Shown piece by piece: positions 19,172-26,721 of a stretch of DNA of 64,000 bases. Position numbers and translations under genes: made by a program. The stretch's first letter is position 1, and each line of letters begins with the position of its first letter. This stretch comes from Microcella frigidaquae (GTDB lineage Bacteria; Actinomycetota; Actinomycetes; Actinomycetales; Microbacteriaceae): NCBI RefSeq assembly GCF_014200395.1, contig NZ_JACHBS010000001.1, positions 62,001 through 126,000 of the forward strand. The letters run 5' to 3'. The notes beneath the pieces are model-generated. The model was given only the letters and a program-made list of their open reading frames with translations, ran no database searches and was not told the origin of the DNA.

Positions 19172-20077
19172 GTGCCCCGAAGTGTCGAGGAGTGGTGGCA
19201 GCGCCGGCAACACGTCACCGGCCTCGCCGTGCCCTATCCCGTCGGCCGGTACCGCGACGCCTGGACGCCCTACACCGCGCTGGTCGAGCAGTTCCGGCCC
19301 GAGCGCAACGGGGAGCTCGTGCTGTCGCAGATCCCGCCCGCCGCGGACATCTGGCTCGTCTGGGTGTGCACGCTCGGCCACGAGTTCGTCGCAACTCCGG
19401 CCGAGCAGCGCGGGCGACCCGGGCGCTCGCGGGCATCCCGATCATGGTGCCCCGTCTGCGCCACGCCGTCTCTGCTGCCGCCGGCCCCGCGCTGGCCGCG
19501 TCTCCACAATTCAGGAGACGCGACCCACCGGTCGCCGGTGCGGCCCTCCGCGCGGCGTGTCGAGGGGATCGGCACCGCATCGAATCCTGAATTGTGGAGA
19601 TCAGCGGAGGTCGTTGCACCAGGCACGGCCTTTCGGAGCGCGGAGGCCTCGCGGGCGACCTCCGCGGGGGAGGGTCGGCTGCGGGCGCTGGTCGCGGAGC
19701 GGCTGAGCGTCGACCTGAGTCTCAACGCCGTGCGGGTGCGCACCCCGTTCTTCGGGCGGCTCGAGGTGTGGCCCGACATCGTCATCGCCGAGCTCGGCAT
19801 CGCGGTCGAGCTCGACACCATCGGCCGTGCCGCCGACGAGCACATCGGCCGCCGCGAAGCCGCCGATCGCCGCAAGGACCGACTCCTGGGGGAGGTCGGC
19901 TGGAGCGTGATCCGGATGCGGTGCCGCCCCCTGCGCGCCCTCGGCCCCGACGACCTCGAGGTGGCGGGCGTCTCCAACACGGCGGTCGATGCACTCATCG
20001 AGCGCATGGTCGAGACGCGCGGCGCGCTGCTCGTGCGCGCCTACGAGCGGCGCGTCGCCACGACGGAGAGCGGCTAG
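19172..20077 (+). CDS. Zinc-ribbon plus Vsr/DUF559-like nuclease protein with in-frame repeat
   Basis: 301 residues in three parts. Residues 1-100 hold a treble-clef zinc ribbon: C66 and H70 in WVCTLGHEF, C93 and C96 in WCPVC, with the EQRGRPGRSR spacer. Residues 110-143 are encoded by palindromic repeat copy 3. Residues 168-260 resemble a PD-(D/E)xK nuclease: PD at 201-202, ELDT around 213-216, then RKDRLLGEVGWSVIRMR. Both flanking domains are in the same frame, so the gene tolerates the insert. Cleavage activity is inferred from the fold only. The GTG at 19172 has a leaderless -10 box. The stop overlaps the next, convergent gene by 4 bases. Confidence 0.72.
   Translation: MPRSVEEWWQRRQHVTGLAVPYPVGRYRDAWTPYTALVEQFRPERNGELVLSQIPPAADIWLVWVCTLGHEFVATPAEQRGRPGRSRASRSWCPVCATPSLLPPAPRWPRLHNSGDATHRSPVRPSARRVEGIGTASNPELWRSAEVVAPGTAFRSAEASRATSAGEGRLRALVAERLSVDLSLNAVRVRTPFFGRLEVWPDIVIAELGIAVELDTIGRAADEHIGRREAADRRKDRLLGEVGWSVIRMRCRPLRALGPDDLEVAGVSNTAVDALIERMVETRGALLVRAYERRVATTESG
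19501..19600. repeat. Palindromic interspersed element, copy 3, inside a gene
   Basis: 100 bp with perfect 16-bp termini TCTCCACAATTCAGGA and its reverse complement (19585-19600), and the core GGCGTGTCG at offset 53. It lies wholly within an open reading frame and adds residues 110-143 without a stop. Confidence 0.85.
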
Positions 20078-20445
20078 AGGTAGAGCGCGGCCAGCAGCGC
20101 CGCAAAGGTCAGCACGAAGATCGCCGGGCCGACGAACCGCACGATGTCGACGCCGCGGGCGCTCGCGATGATCCGGCGGCCCACGGCCGAGGTCGCGGGC
20201 AGAGCGCGGAGGTCGTCGATGACGGCGAGCGCCTCCTGGCCGGCCGAGAACTGCGCGGTTGCGCCCAGCACCCCGGAGGCGAGCAGGATGCCCGTCGCCG
20301 CGAGCCGCGCCGCGAGCGGTGCCTCACCGAGCCCCTCGAGCAGCAGCCACACGGTGACCGCCAGCAGGAAGGTGGGGGCCAGTTGCGACACAATGATGTG
20401 CCAGCGTGCGCGGGTCCAGAGGGCGATGAGCTCGTTCTCGGTCAT
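20074..20445 (-). CDS. Small membrane protein, about three helices
   Basis: 123 residues, not recognised. Hydrophobic segments lie at about 21-38 (FLLAVTVWLLLEG), 46-65 and 102-122 (PAIFVLTFAALLAAL). The N-terminus, MTENELIALWTRARWHI, is amphipathic and the middle carries a short charged loop with DDLRALPATSAVGRR. No family motif is evident. ATG at 20445, with TACAGT seven bases upstream and no ribosome-binding site. It is convergent with the zinc-ribbon gene (4-base overlap) and divergent from the DMT gene at 20488. Confidence 0.7.
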   Translation of the reverse strand: MTENELIALWTRARWHIIVSQLAPTFLLAVTVWLLLEGLGEAPLAARLAATGILLASGVLGATAQFSAGQEALAVIDDLRALPATSAVGRRIIASARGVDIVRFVGPAIFVLTFAALLAALYL

Positions 20446-20487
20446 GCGCACCACTGTACGTCGCCCGCCATCACCGAAGGGGCTCCC
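20446..20487. promoter_or_regulatory. Divergent start region, small membrane protein and DMT exporter
   Basis: On the minus strand TACAGT (20453-20458) is 7 nt before the ATG at 20445. On the plus strand GAAGGGG (about 20476) serves as a ribosome-binding site for the GTG at 20488. Confidence 0.45.
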
Positions 20488-21378
20488 GTGTCCTCCGCCG
20501 TCTGGGCCCTCGTCGCCTCCTGCGTGCTCTGGGGCACGACGGGCACCGCCGCCTCCTTCTTCCCCGACGCGGTCAACCCGCTCGCCATCGGTGCGTCGAC
20601 CATGACGATCGGCGGCGCGCTCCTGTTCGCCGTCAACCACCGCGCGGCGCTGCGGGTACTTCGTGACCGCGCGATGCGCGGCTGGCTCCTCGCCGCCGCC
20701 GCGGGCATGGTCGCCTACCCGCTCGCCTTCTACGCCTCGATGGACCTCGCGGGCGTCGCCATCGGCAACGTGGTCTCGCTCGGCTCCGGGCCGCTGTTCG
20801 CGGCGATCCTGGAGTGGCGGGTGCAGCGCCGCCGACTGACCGCGCGGTGGATGCTGAGCGCGGGCATCGCCATCGCCGGCATGGCCCTGCTGGTGTCGGG
20901 CGGTCACGGCGACGGATCGCCCGTCGATCCGGCGGGCATCCCGGCGGGTGTGGCCCTGGGGCTGCTCGCGGGCGCAGGATACGCGCTCTTCACCTTCGCC
21001 TCCGGCATCGTCATCCGCGGCGGCCACAGCGGGCGCGGGGTCATGGGGGCGGCGTTCGGGCTGGCGGCGATCCCGCTCGCGGGCGTGCTGCTGGTGCTCG
21101 GCGGGCCGCTGCTCGCATCCGCCGGATCGATCGGCATCGCGCTGTACCTCGCGATCGGCCCGATGTTCCTCGCCTACCTGTTCTTCGCCGTCGGGGTGCG
21201 CGACCTGCCCTCCAGCACCGTGACCGTCATCACCCTGCTCGAGCCCCTGGTGGCGACCCTGCTCGCCGTGCTCGTCGTGGGGGAGCGGCTGGAGCCGCTC
21301 GGGTGGCTCGGGCTCGTGCTGATCCTCGTCGGCGTCACCGTGCTTTCCTCGGCTCGTCGCCCGCGTTCGGCGGTGTGA
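20488..21378 (+). CDS. EamA-family (DMT) transporter
   Basis: 296 residues with ten predicted helices in two EamA repeats. The first begins ALVASCVLWGTTGTAASFF, with the typical WG-TG turn. The second ends TVTVITLLEPLVATLLAVLV, followed by VGERL, a hallmark of RhaT/EamA exporters. It is probably an inner-membrane exporter of small metabolites or amino acids; the substrate is unknown. The start is the GTG at 20488 with GAAGGGG upstream. Confidence 0.85.
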   Translation: MSSAVWALVASCVLWGTTGTAASFFPDAVNPLAIGASTMTIGGALLFAVNHRAALRVLRDRAMRGWLLAAAAGMVAYPLAFYASMDLAGVAIGNVVSLGSGPLFAAILEWRVQRRRLTARWMLSAGIAIAGMALLVSGGHGDGSPVDPAGIPAGVALGLLAGAGYALFTFASGIVIRGGHSGRGVMGAAFGLAAIPLAGVLLVLGGPLLASAGSIGIALYLAIGPMFLAYLFFAVGVRDLPSSTVTVITLLEPLVATLLAVLVVGERLEPLGWLGLVLILVGVTVLSSARRPRSAV

Positions 21379-21384
21379 CCGCCC

Positions 21385-21396
21385 TATCATCGGGGC
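21385..21396 (+). promoter_or_regulatory. Leaderless promoter of the NCS1 fusion gene
   Basis: TATCAT (21385-21390) is exactly 6 nt before the ATG at 21397, and no Shine-Dalgarno is present. Confidence 0.6.
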
Positions 21397-24135
21397 ATGG
21401 TCGACGACGAGCTGCCGCCGAACGGGGATGACGACGCGGGCATCCCGGCGGGGCCGCGGCGCTCGACGTACACGCCGCCGCCCGGCGGGCTCCGCTGGGA
21501 GCCCACCCCGCCCGAGGATGAGAGCGCCGCTGAGGGTGCTGCCGCCCCGCCCGCCGCTGCCGCACCGCTGCCCGGCGCCGTGCCGCCCCCGCCGGTACGG
21601 CGCTCGCTGACCGACGCCGAGCTGCTCGCCGCCGCCGACCCCGAGACGGCGGATGCGGACAGCGGCGCGCTCCTCGACCTGGTCGAGCGCCAGCTCGAGC
21701 TGCGCCGCACCGAGGCCGCCGCGCTCGCGGAGTGGGAGCGCACCGTTGTCGAGACCGCCCCCGAGCAGGCGCCCACGATCCTCGCCGCCGTCCGCGAGCA
21801 GTTCCGCGATGTCGTCCCGGCGGCACCGGCGCCCGTTGCGCCCGCCGCGCCCGCCCCGTCCGTTGCGCCCGCGGAGCCGATCGTGCCCCCGCCGGACGAG
21901 ACTGCCGCGGCTGTCGCGCCTCCGACCGCGGCCGAGCCGGGATCGCTCGCCGATCCGGGCGCTCCGGCCATCAACCTCGCGCTCGCGGACGCCCCGCCGC
22001 CGTGGGGGCAGATCCCGTCGGCGGCGGTTCCCCCGCCCTCGGCCGCCGAGCCGGCCCTGACGCCGATCTCGGTCGACAGTCCGGCGTCGGTCGAGAGCCC
22101 GGCGTCGGCCGAGAGCCCGGCGTCGGTCGACAGCCCGGCGTCCGTCGACAGTCCCGCGTCCGTCGACAGCCCCGCGTCGGCCGACGGCCCTCCGCCCCTC
22201 GTCGAGCCCGAGCTGCCGCCGTCCAGCGCCGGATCCCCGCCGCTGCCGCCCGAGTCGGCCCTTGGCCTGTTCGACGCCCTCCTGCGCGAACCCGAGCCGG
22301 GTGCGGAGTCGCCCGCGGTCGCCCCGGCGGTCGTCGAGGCCGTCGCCGAGACCGAAGCGCTGGTCGACCCGGTCGGTCCGGCCAGTCCGGCAGGCCCGTC
22401 AGAACCATCAGACCCGGTCGAGGAGCCCCTCGACCCCTTCGCGGCACTCCTGGCCGAGCAGTCCGACGCCGGGGCCGCCACGGACGCCGCGGGTGCCGGT
22501 GCCGCTACCGTTCCGGCAGCACCCGCCGCGACGACGGCCGTCGACTCCGCCGCAGACCCCACGGCGGTCGCGGGCTCGTCCGACGCCGCTGCCCCGGCTC
22601 CGGTCGGCCCGCGCGCGTCCCGTCTCGAGGTGACCGCGCTGGAGCCCACACCAGCCGAGCAGCGCGCCGGCCGAGCGGCGCGCATGTTCTGGCTCTGGTT
22701 CGCCGTGAACGCCTCGGTCGTCAGCGTGGCGCTCGGGGCGGTCATCCTGGGTCTGGGGCTCAGCCTCCGCCAGGCGATCCTGGCCGCCCTCCTCGGCGTC
22801 GCCCTGTCGTGCCTGCCGCTCGCCCTCGGAACGCTCGCGAGCAAGTGGAGCGGCCAGCCGATCATGGTCGTCTCGCGCGCGACCTTCGGGGTCGCCGGCA
22901 ACGCGATCCCCGCGTTCGTCGCGCTCCTGACGCGACTGGCCTGGGCGGCAGCCCTGCTCTGGATGCTCGCCGCCGGCACCGCGGAGATCCTGGTCGGCTC
23001 GGGCCTCGTGCCCGGGGTCGACAGCCTCTTCGTGGCCCTGATCGCCGGCGGTGCCGCCCTGGTGCTCGCCGCCGTCGTCGCGGGCGTCGGGTTTGGTCTC
23101 ATCGCGGTGGTGAGCGCCATCATCAGCGCGCTCGCGGCCGTGCTGGTGGTGGGGCTCATCGTGCTCACCGCGCCGTACGTCGACCTGACGGTCGCTCTCT
23201 CGCTGCCGGACGGCGACTGGCTGCTCATGGTCGCTGGCGCGGTCATCGTGTTCAGCGCGATCGGTCTGGCGTGGGCGATGAGCAGCGGGGATGTCGCCCG
23301 CTACCAGGCGCGCGGAACCTCGGGCTCCGCCACGCTGCTGTGGACGGCCCTCGGGGCGACGCTGCCCGCGTTCGTCCTCATCGCGTGGGGGGCGGTGCTC
23401 GCCGCCTCCAGCCCGGTGCTCGCCGAGGGCCTGCAGTCGAACCCCCTCGACACGCTGTCGCGCCTGCTGCCGCTGTGGTACCCAGCACCGCTGATCGCGG
23501 CCGTCGCGCTCTCCCTCATGGCCGGCGCGGCTCTCGCCCTGTACTCGGGCGGGTTCTCCATGCTCGCTCTCGGAGTGCGCGGACCGCGCTGGGCGGGTGT
23601 GCTGCTGATGGTGGTGACGACCGGCGCCGTGCTGGCCGTGCTGCTGGTGCTGATCCCGGACACCGCCTCGCTGTTCCGCGACGCCCTCACCACCGTCGCC
23701 GTGCCCGTTGCCGCCTGGGTCGGCATCGTGGGGGCCGAGACGATGATCCGCACGCGGCGCGTGCACTCCCCATCACTGCTGCGGCGCGGCGGCGTGTACC
23801 CGGCTGTGCGGTGGGTCAACACGGTCATGCTCCTCGTCAGCACCGGCATCGGCTGGGGTCTGACCACCGCCGCCGTGCCGGGCCTGACGTGGCAGGGCTA
23901 CCTGCTCCCGCTGCTCGGCGTGCCGCTCGACGCGCCGCTGGCGGCCGCCGACCTCGGGGTGCTGCTCGCCCTGGCGCTCGGCCTGCTCACCCCGCTGGTT
24001 GCGGGCATCCCCGCCCTGCGCCGACTGCAGACCGCCGAGCGCGCCGCCGCCGAGGCCGATGCCGGGGCCGACGGGACCGTCACCGGCGCGACGGCCACCG
24101 TCGCGACCGCCGTGCCGACGGCTTTCGGCGCATGA
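21397..24135 (+). CDS. NCS1-type permease with long disordered N-terminal domain
   Basis: 912 residues. Residues 1 to about 425 are low-complexity (Ala, Pro, Ser, Asp/Glu), predicted disordered and cytoplasmic, with a hexapeptide repeat SPASVD/E around 226-262 and a short helix-prone stretch (LLDLVERQLELRRTEAAALA, about 92-111). Residues about 429-890 form twelve membrane helices like nucleobase-cation symporters: RMFWLWFAVNASVVSVALGA, then SKWSGQPIMVVSRATFGVAG (a classic NCS1 motif), and FSAIGLAWAMSSGDVARY. The likely cargo is a nucleobase, thiamine-like or related compound. NCS1 proteins are normally about 450-500 residues, so the N-terminal half is extra. The ATG at 21397 is leaderless, and the stop overlaps the next start (ATGA). 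Confidence 0.82.
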   Translation: MVDDELPPNGDDDAGIPAGPRRSTYTPPPGGLRWEPTPPEDESAAEGAAAPPAAAAPLPGAVPPPPVRRSLTDAELLAAADPETADADSGALLDLVERQLELRRTEAAALAEWERTVVETAPEQAPTILAAVREQFRDVVPAAPAPVAPAAPAPSVAPAEPIVPPPDETAAAVAPPTAAEPGSLADPGAPAINLALADAPPPWGQIPSAAVPPPSAAEPALTPISVDSPASVESPASAESPASVDSPASVDSPASVDSPASADGPPPLVEPELPPSSAGSPPLPPESALGLFDALLREPEPGAESPAVAPAVVEAVAETEALVDPVGPASPAGPSEPSDPVEEPLDPFAALLAEQSDAGAATDAAGAGAATVPAAPAATTAVDSAADPTAVAGSSDAAAPAPVGPRASRLEVTALEPTPAEQRAGRAARMFWLWFAVNASVVSVALGAVILGLGLSLRQAILAALLGVALSCLPLALGTLASKWSGQPIMVVSRATFGVAGNAIPAFVALLTRLAWAAALLWMLAAGTAEILVGSGLVPGVDSLFVALIAGGAALVLAAVVAGVGFGLIAVVSAIISALAAVLVVGLIVLTAPYVDLTVALSLPDGDWLLMVAGAVIVFSAIGLAWAMSSGDVARYQARGTSGSATLLWTALGATLPAFVLIAWGAVLAASSPVLAEGLQSNPLDTLSRLLPLWYPAPLIAAVALSLMAGAALALYSGGFSMLALGVRGPRWAGVLLMVVTTGAVLAVLLVLIPDTASLFRDALTTVAVPVAAWVGIVGAETMIRTRRVHSPSLLRRGGVYPAVRWVNTVMLLVSTGIGWGLTTAAVPGLTWQGYLLPLLGVPLDAPLAAADLGVLLALALGLLTPLVAGIPALRRLQTAERAAAEADAGADGTVTGATATVATAVPTAFGA
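22072..22189 (+). repeat. 18-bp coding tandem repeat (SPASVD hexapeptides)
   Basis: About six and a half copies of an 18-bp unit of the type GTCGACAGCCCGGCGTCG, encoding V/A-D/E-S-P-A-S in the disordered part of the permease. The units vary at synonymous sites and at Val/Ala and Asp/Glu, indicating expansion by slippage or recombination. Confidence 0.85.
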
Positions 24136-24944
24136 CGACCCTCGCCGAGGTGCAGGCGGTCGTCGAGCGCTTGTGGCCGACCTCCGGCGCCGAGGCATGG
24201 GACGCCCCCGGGCTCATCGCCGGCGACCCCGCGGGCGAGGTGCGCCGCATCGTCCTGGCGGTGGACGCGGTGGCCGACACCATCGATGAGGCACTCGCGG
24301 CCCAGGCCGACCTGCTGCTCGTGCACCACCCCCTGTTGCTGCGCGGCGTCACCACGGTTGCCGAGAGCACCGCGAAGGGGGCGCTGCTCGCGCGCCTGAT
24401 CCGCGGCCGCTGCGCGCTGCTGGCGGCCCACACCAACGCCGATATCGTCGCGACCGGCACGAGCGCACGGCTCGCTGCGCTGCTCCAGCTGCGGGATGCG
24501 GTGCCGATCGTCGAGACCGCGCCCGGGCTCGGCCTGGGGCGGGTCGGGGCGCTGGCCGAGTCGACAACGCTCGGCGCCCTCGCGCGGCGGCTGGCGGGCA
24601 TCCTGCCCCCGACGGCGACGGGGGTGCGGGTCGCCGGGGCCTTCGACCGGCCGGTGCGCACCGTCGCGGTCTGCGGGGGAGCGGGCGACTCGCTACTTGG
24701 TGAGCCGCTCGTGCGCGGCGCCGACGCGTACGTCACCGCCGACCTGCGGCACCACCCCGCGAGCGAAGCCGTCGAGTCGGCGCGGGTCGCCGGAGGGCCG
24801 GCCCTGATCGACGTCTCGCACTGGGCGAGCGAGTGGCTCTGGTTGGAGGTGGCCGCCGAGGAGCTCCGCGCGGCGCTGCCCGGGGTGGAGGTCGCCGTCA
24901 GCGAGCTGCGCACCGACCCGTGGGACTTCGTGGTCGTACAGTAG
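24132..24944 (+). CDS. Nif3-like dinuclear metal centre protein (YbgI/DUF34)
   Basis: 270 residues. It has the NIF3 metal-site pattern: DAPGLIAGDPAGEVRRI, LLLVHHPLLLRGVT (His pair, about 64-65), LLAAHTNADI, and near the C-terminus DVSHWASEWLWLEV with the last His/Glu ligands. Family members form hexameric toroids; the enzymatic role is debated (GTP cyclohydrolase-like or metal chaperone). The ATG overlaps the permease stop as ATGA, giving translational coupling. The next gene starts 139 nt downstream, after a minisatellite. Confidence 0.9.
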   Translation: MTTLAEVQAVVERLWPTSGAEAWDAPGLIAGDPAGEVRRIVLAVDAVADTIDEALAAQADLLLVHHPLLLRGVTTVAESTAKGALLARLIRGRCALLAAHTNADIVATGTSARLAALLQLRDAVPIVETAPGLGLGRVGALAESTTLGALARRLAGILPPTATGVRVAGAFDRPVRTVAVCGGAGDSLLGEPLVRGADAYVTADLRHHPASEAVESARVAGGPALIDVSHWASEWLWLEVAAEELRAALPGVEVAVSELRTDPWDFVVVQ

Positions 24945-24987
24945 GGGCGCACCCCGAACCCCGCGGCCATCCTGACCGCGCCGAACC

Positions 24988-25063
24988 ACCGCACCGAACG
25001 ACCGCACCGACCGCACCGACCGCACCGACCGCACCGATCCGACCGTCACGACCGTCACGACCG
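24988..25063 (+). repeat. 9-bp minisatellite in the spacer before the coiled-coil gene
   Basis: About five units of CGACCGCAC followed by two of CGACCGTCA, in the 139-nt gap between the Nif3-like stop and the next start. It is short and imperfect, with no spacer pattern. Confidence 0.75.
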
Positions 25064-25083
25064 AGAGACCAGGTGAGCCGCCG

Positions 25084-25824
25084 ATGGCCCTGACTGCCAG
25101 CCCCGCCGACCAGCGCCTCCTGCTCGAGGTGCAGGCGCACGACACCGCGCTGCAGCAGCTTGCGCACCGCGAGCGCAGCCTGCCCGAGCGCGCCCAGGTC
25201 GAGGCGCTGAAGGCCGAGGCCGACGTGATGCGCGAGTTCGCCGCGCAGCGTCGGGGCGAGCTCGAAGACGCGCGGCTCGAGCTGCAGCGGGTCGAGAGCG
25301 ACGTGCAGCTGGTCGAGGCGCGCATCGCCCGCGACGGTGAGCGGCTGCAGAGCAGCTCGTCGGTCAAAGACATCGCCGGTCTCGAGCACGAGGTCGCCTC
25401 GCTGAAGGCACGCCTCGCCGACCTGGAGGAGATCGAGCTGACGGTCATGGAGACCGTCGAGACGCTCGAGAGCGAGCTGGAGTCGGCGCAGGCCGCCCTC
25501 GACGCCCATCTCGAGCAGCTCGCCGCCGCCGAGGCGGCGCGCGATGCGGCCCTCGCCGCCCTCGCCGAGGAGGTGACCACCGCTCGCGCGGCCCGCGCCG
25601 AGGTTGCCGGGCGCGTGCCCGCCGACCTCCTGGCGCTCTACGAGAAGCAGCGTGAGCGCTATGGCGTGGGCGCCTCGCACCTGCGCGCGCGCATCTCGAG
25701 CGCAAGCGGCGTCGAGCTCACGGGCAGTGACCTCGCCGCGGTGCGCGCAGCTGCACCCGACGCGGTGATCCTGTGCCCCGACTCCAGCGCGATCCTGGTC
25801 CGCACTGACGAGAGCGGCCTGTGA
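25084..25824 (+). CDS. Coiled-coil protein of the C4 zinc-ribbon (DUF164/CT398) family, cysteines lost
   Basis: 246 residues. A long antiparallel coiled coil (about 20-195, heptads rich in Glu/Leu/Ala, including SVKDIAGLEHEVASLKARL) precedes a C-terminal domain. The DUF164 family normally ends in a four-Cys ribbon (CxxC...CxxC) followed by ILVR. Here the corresponding residues read ISSASGVELTGSD and ILCPDSSAILVR: only one Cys (about 231) remains and three are Ser, so zinc binding looks lost. It lies between Nif3-like and RNase H genes, as is usual in actinobacteria. ATG at 25084; GTGA overlap with the next gene. Confidence 0.85.
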   Translation: MALTASPADQRLLLEVQAHDTALQQLAHRERSLPERAQVEALKAEADVMREFAAQRRGELEDARLELQRVESDVQLVEARIARDGERLQSSSSVKDIAGLEHEVASLKARLADLEEIELTVMETVETLESELESAQAALDAHLEQLAAAEAARDAALAALAEEVTTARAARAEVAGRVPADLLALYEKQRERYGVGASHLRARISSASGVELTGSDLAAVRAAAPDAVILCPDSSAILVRTDESGL

Positions 25825-26243
25825 CTCGCGAGCTGCTGATCGAGGCCGATGGCGGTTCGCGCGGCAACCCCGGCCCCGCCGCGGGCGGCGCCGTCGTCAT
25901 CGATCCGGCGTCGGGCGAGGTGCTCGCCGAGGTCGGCGTCTGGGTGGGCGTCGCCACGAACAATGTCGCCGAGTACTCGGGGATGCTCGCCGGTGTGCGC
26001 CGCGCCCTCGAGCTCGACCCCGACGCTCAGCTCACGATCCGCATGGATTCCAAGCTCGTCGTCGAGCAGATGATGGGCCGCTGGAAGATCAAGCACCCCG
26101 CGATGGCCGAACTCGCCGCCGAGGCGCGCCAGGTGCTGAGCGGCACGCCCGTGCGCTTCGAGTGGGTGCCGCGCCTGCAGAACTCCCGCGCCGACGCGTG
26201 CGCCAACCAGGCGATGGACGCGCGGGCCTCGTTCTCGCGCTGA
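25821..26243 (+). CDS. Ribonuclease HI-type protein
   Basis: 140 residues, a stand-alone RNase H fold. It cleaves RNA in RNA-DNA hybrids. Catalytic carboxylates are visible: Asp10 in EADGGSRGNPGPA, Glu51 in NNVAEYSG, Asp in RMDSKLVVEQM (about 76), and the last Asp in NSRADACANQAMD. In many actinobacteria this gene is fused to an acid-phosphatase (CobC) domain; here that domain is absent. The GTG start at 25821 overlaps the upstream stop (GTGA), so the two are co-translated. RNase P RNA follows 61 bases downstream. Confidence 0.92.
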   Translation: MTRELLIEADGGSRGNPGPAAGGAVVIDPASGEVLAEVGVWVGVATNNVAEYSGMLAGVRRALELDPDAQLTIRMDSKLVVEQMMGRWKIKHPAMAELAAEARQVLSGTPVRFEWVPRLQNSRADACANQAMDARASFSR

Positions 26244-26304
26244 GCGGCTTCGCTGACAGGGATGCTCGGCGCGAGCATCCGTCGACCCGCTAGCCTGGAG
26301 GCGC

Positions 26305-26689
26305 AAGTGGGCCGGCCAGACGGTCGCGTCGAGTGCACGCCCCTCCGGGGGAACGGCCTCGCCGAGGAACGTCCGGGCTCCGTAGAGCAGGGCGGTGGGT
26401 AACACCCACCCGCAGCAATGCGCGAGAAAGTGCAACAGAGAGCAGACCGCCTCCGGCTTCGGCCGGCGGTAAGGGTGAAACGGTGGTGTAAGAGACCACC
26501 AGGGGCCCGAGTGATCGGGCTCGCTGGGTAAACCTCGCCCGGAGCAAGGTCAGACAGGCACCGTTGACGCTGCTCGCCGAGGTGCCGGGTAGACCGCTAG
26601 AGGGCTGCGGCAACGTCGTCCCGAGAGAGATGGCCGTCGAACGGGAGTGATCCCGGGAACAGAACCCGGCGTATCGGCCGACCCACTTG
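26305..26689 (+). ncRNA. rnpB: RNase P RNA (class A)
   Basis: Catalytic RNA that trims the 5' end of pre-tRNAs. The ends AAGTGGGCCGG and CGACCCACTT pair as helix P1. The universally conserved CR-I block is visible as GAGGAACGTCCGGGCTCC (about 26365-26382), followed by GGTGGGTAACACCC and the conserved GAGAAAGTGCAACAGAGAG region. The 3' part has AGAACCCGGCGTATCGGCCG, the CR-V/P1 signature. Length is about 385 nt. The exact ends are uncertain by a few bases. It has the usual actinobacterial position, downstream of RNase H. Confidence 0.95.
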
Positions 26690-26721
26690 CCTCGCTCGAT
26701 CACCCTCCGCCGGATGCGGGC

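Noticed and set aside
22072..22189. CRISPR array or regulatory repeats
   Set aside because: The 18-bp units are contiguous, without spacers, and encode the hexapeptide repeats of the permease.
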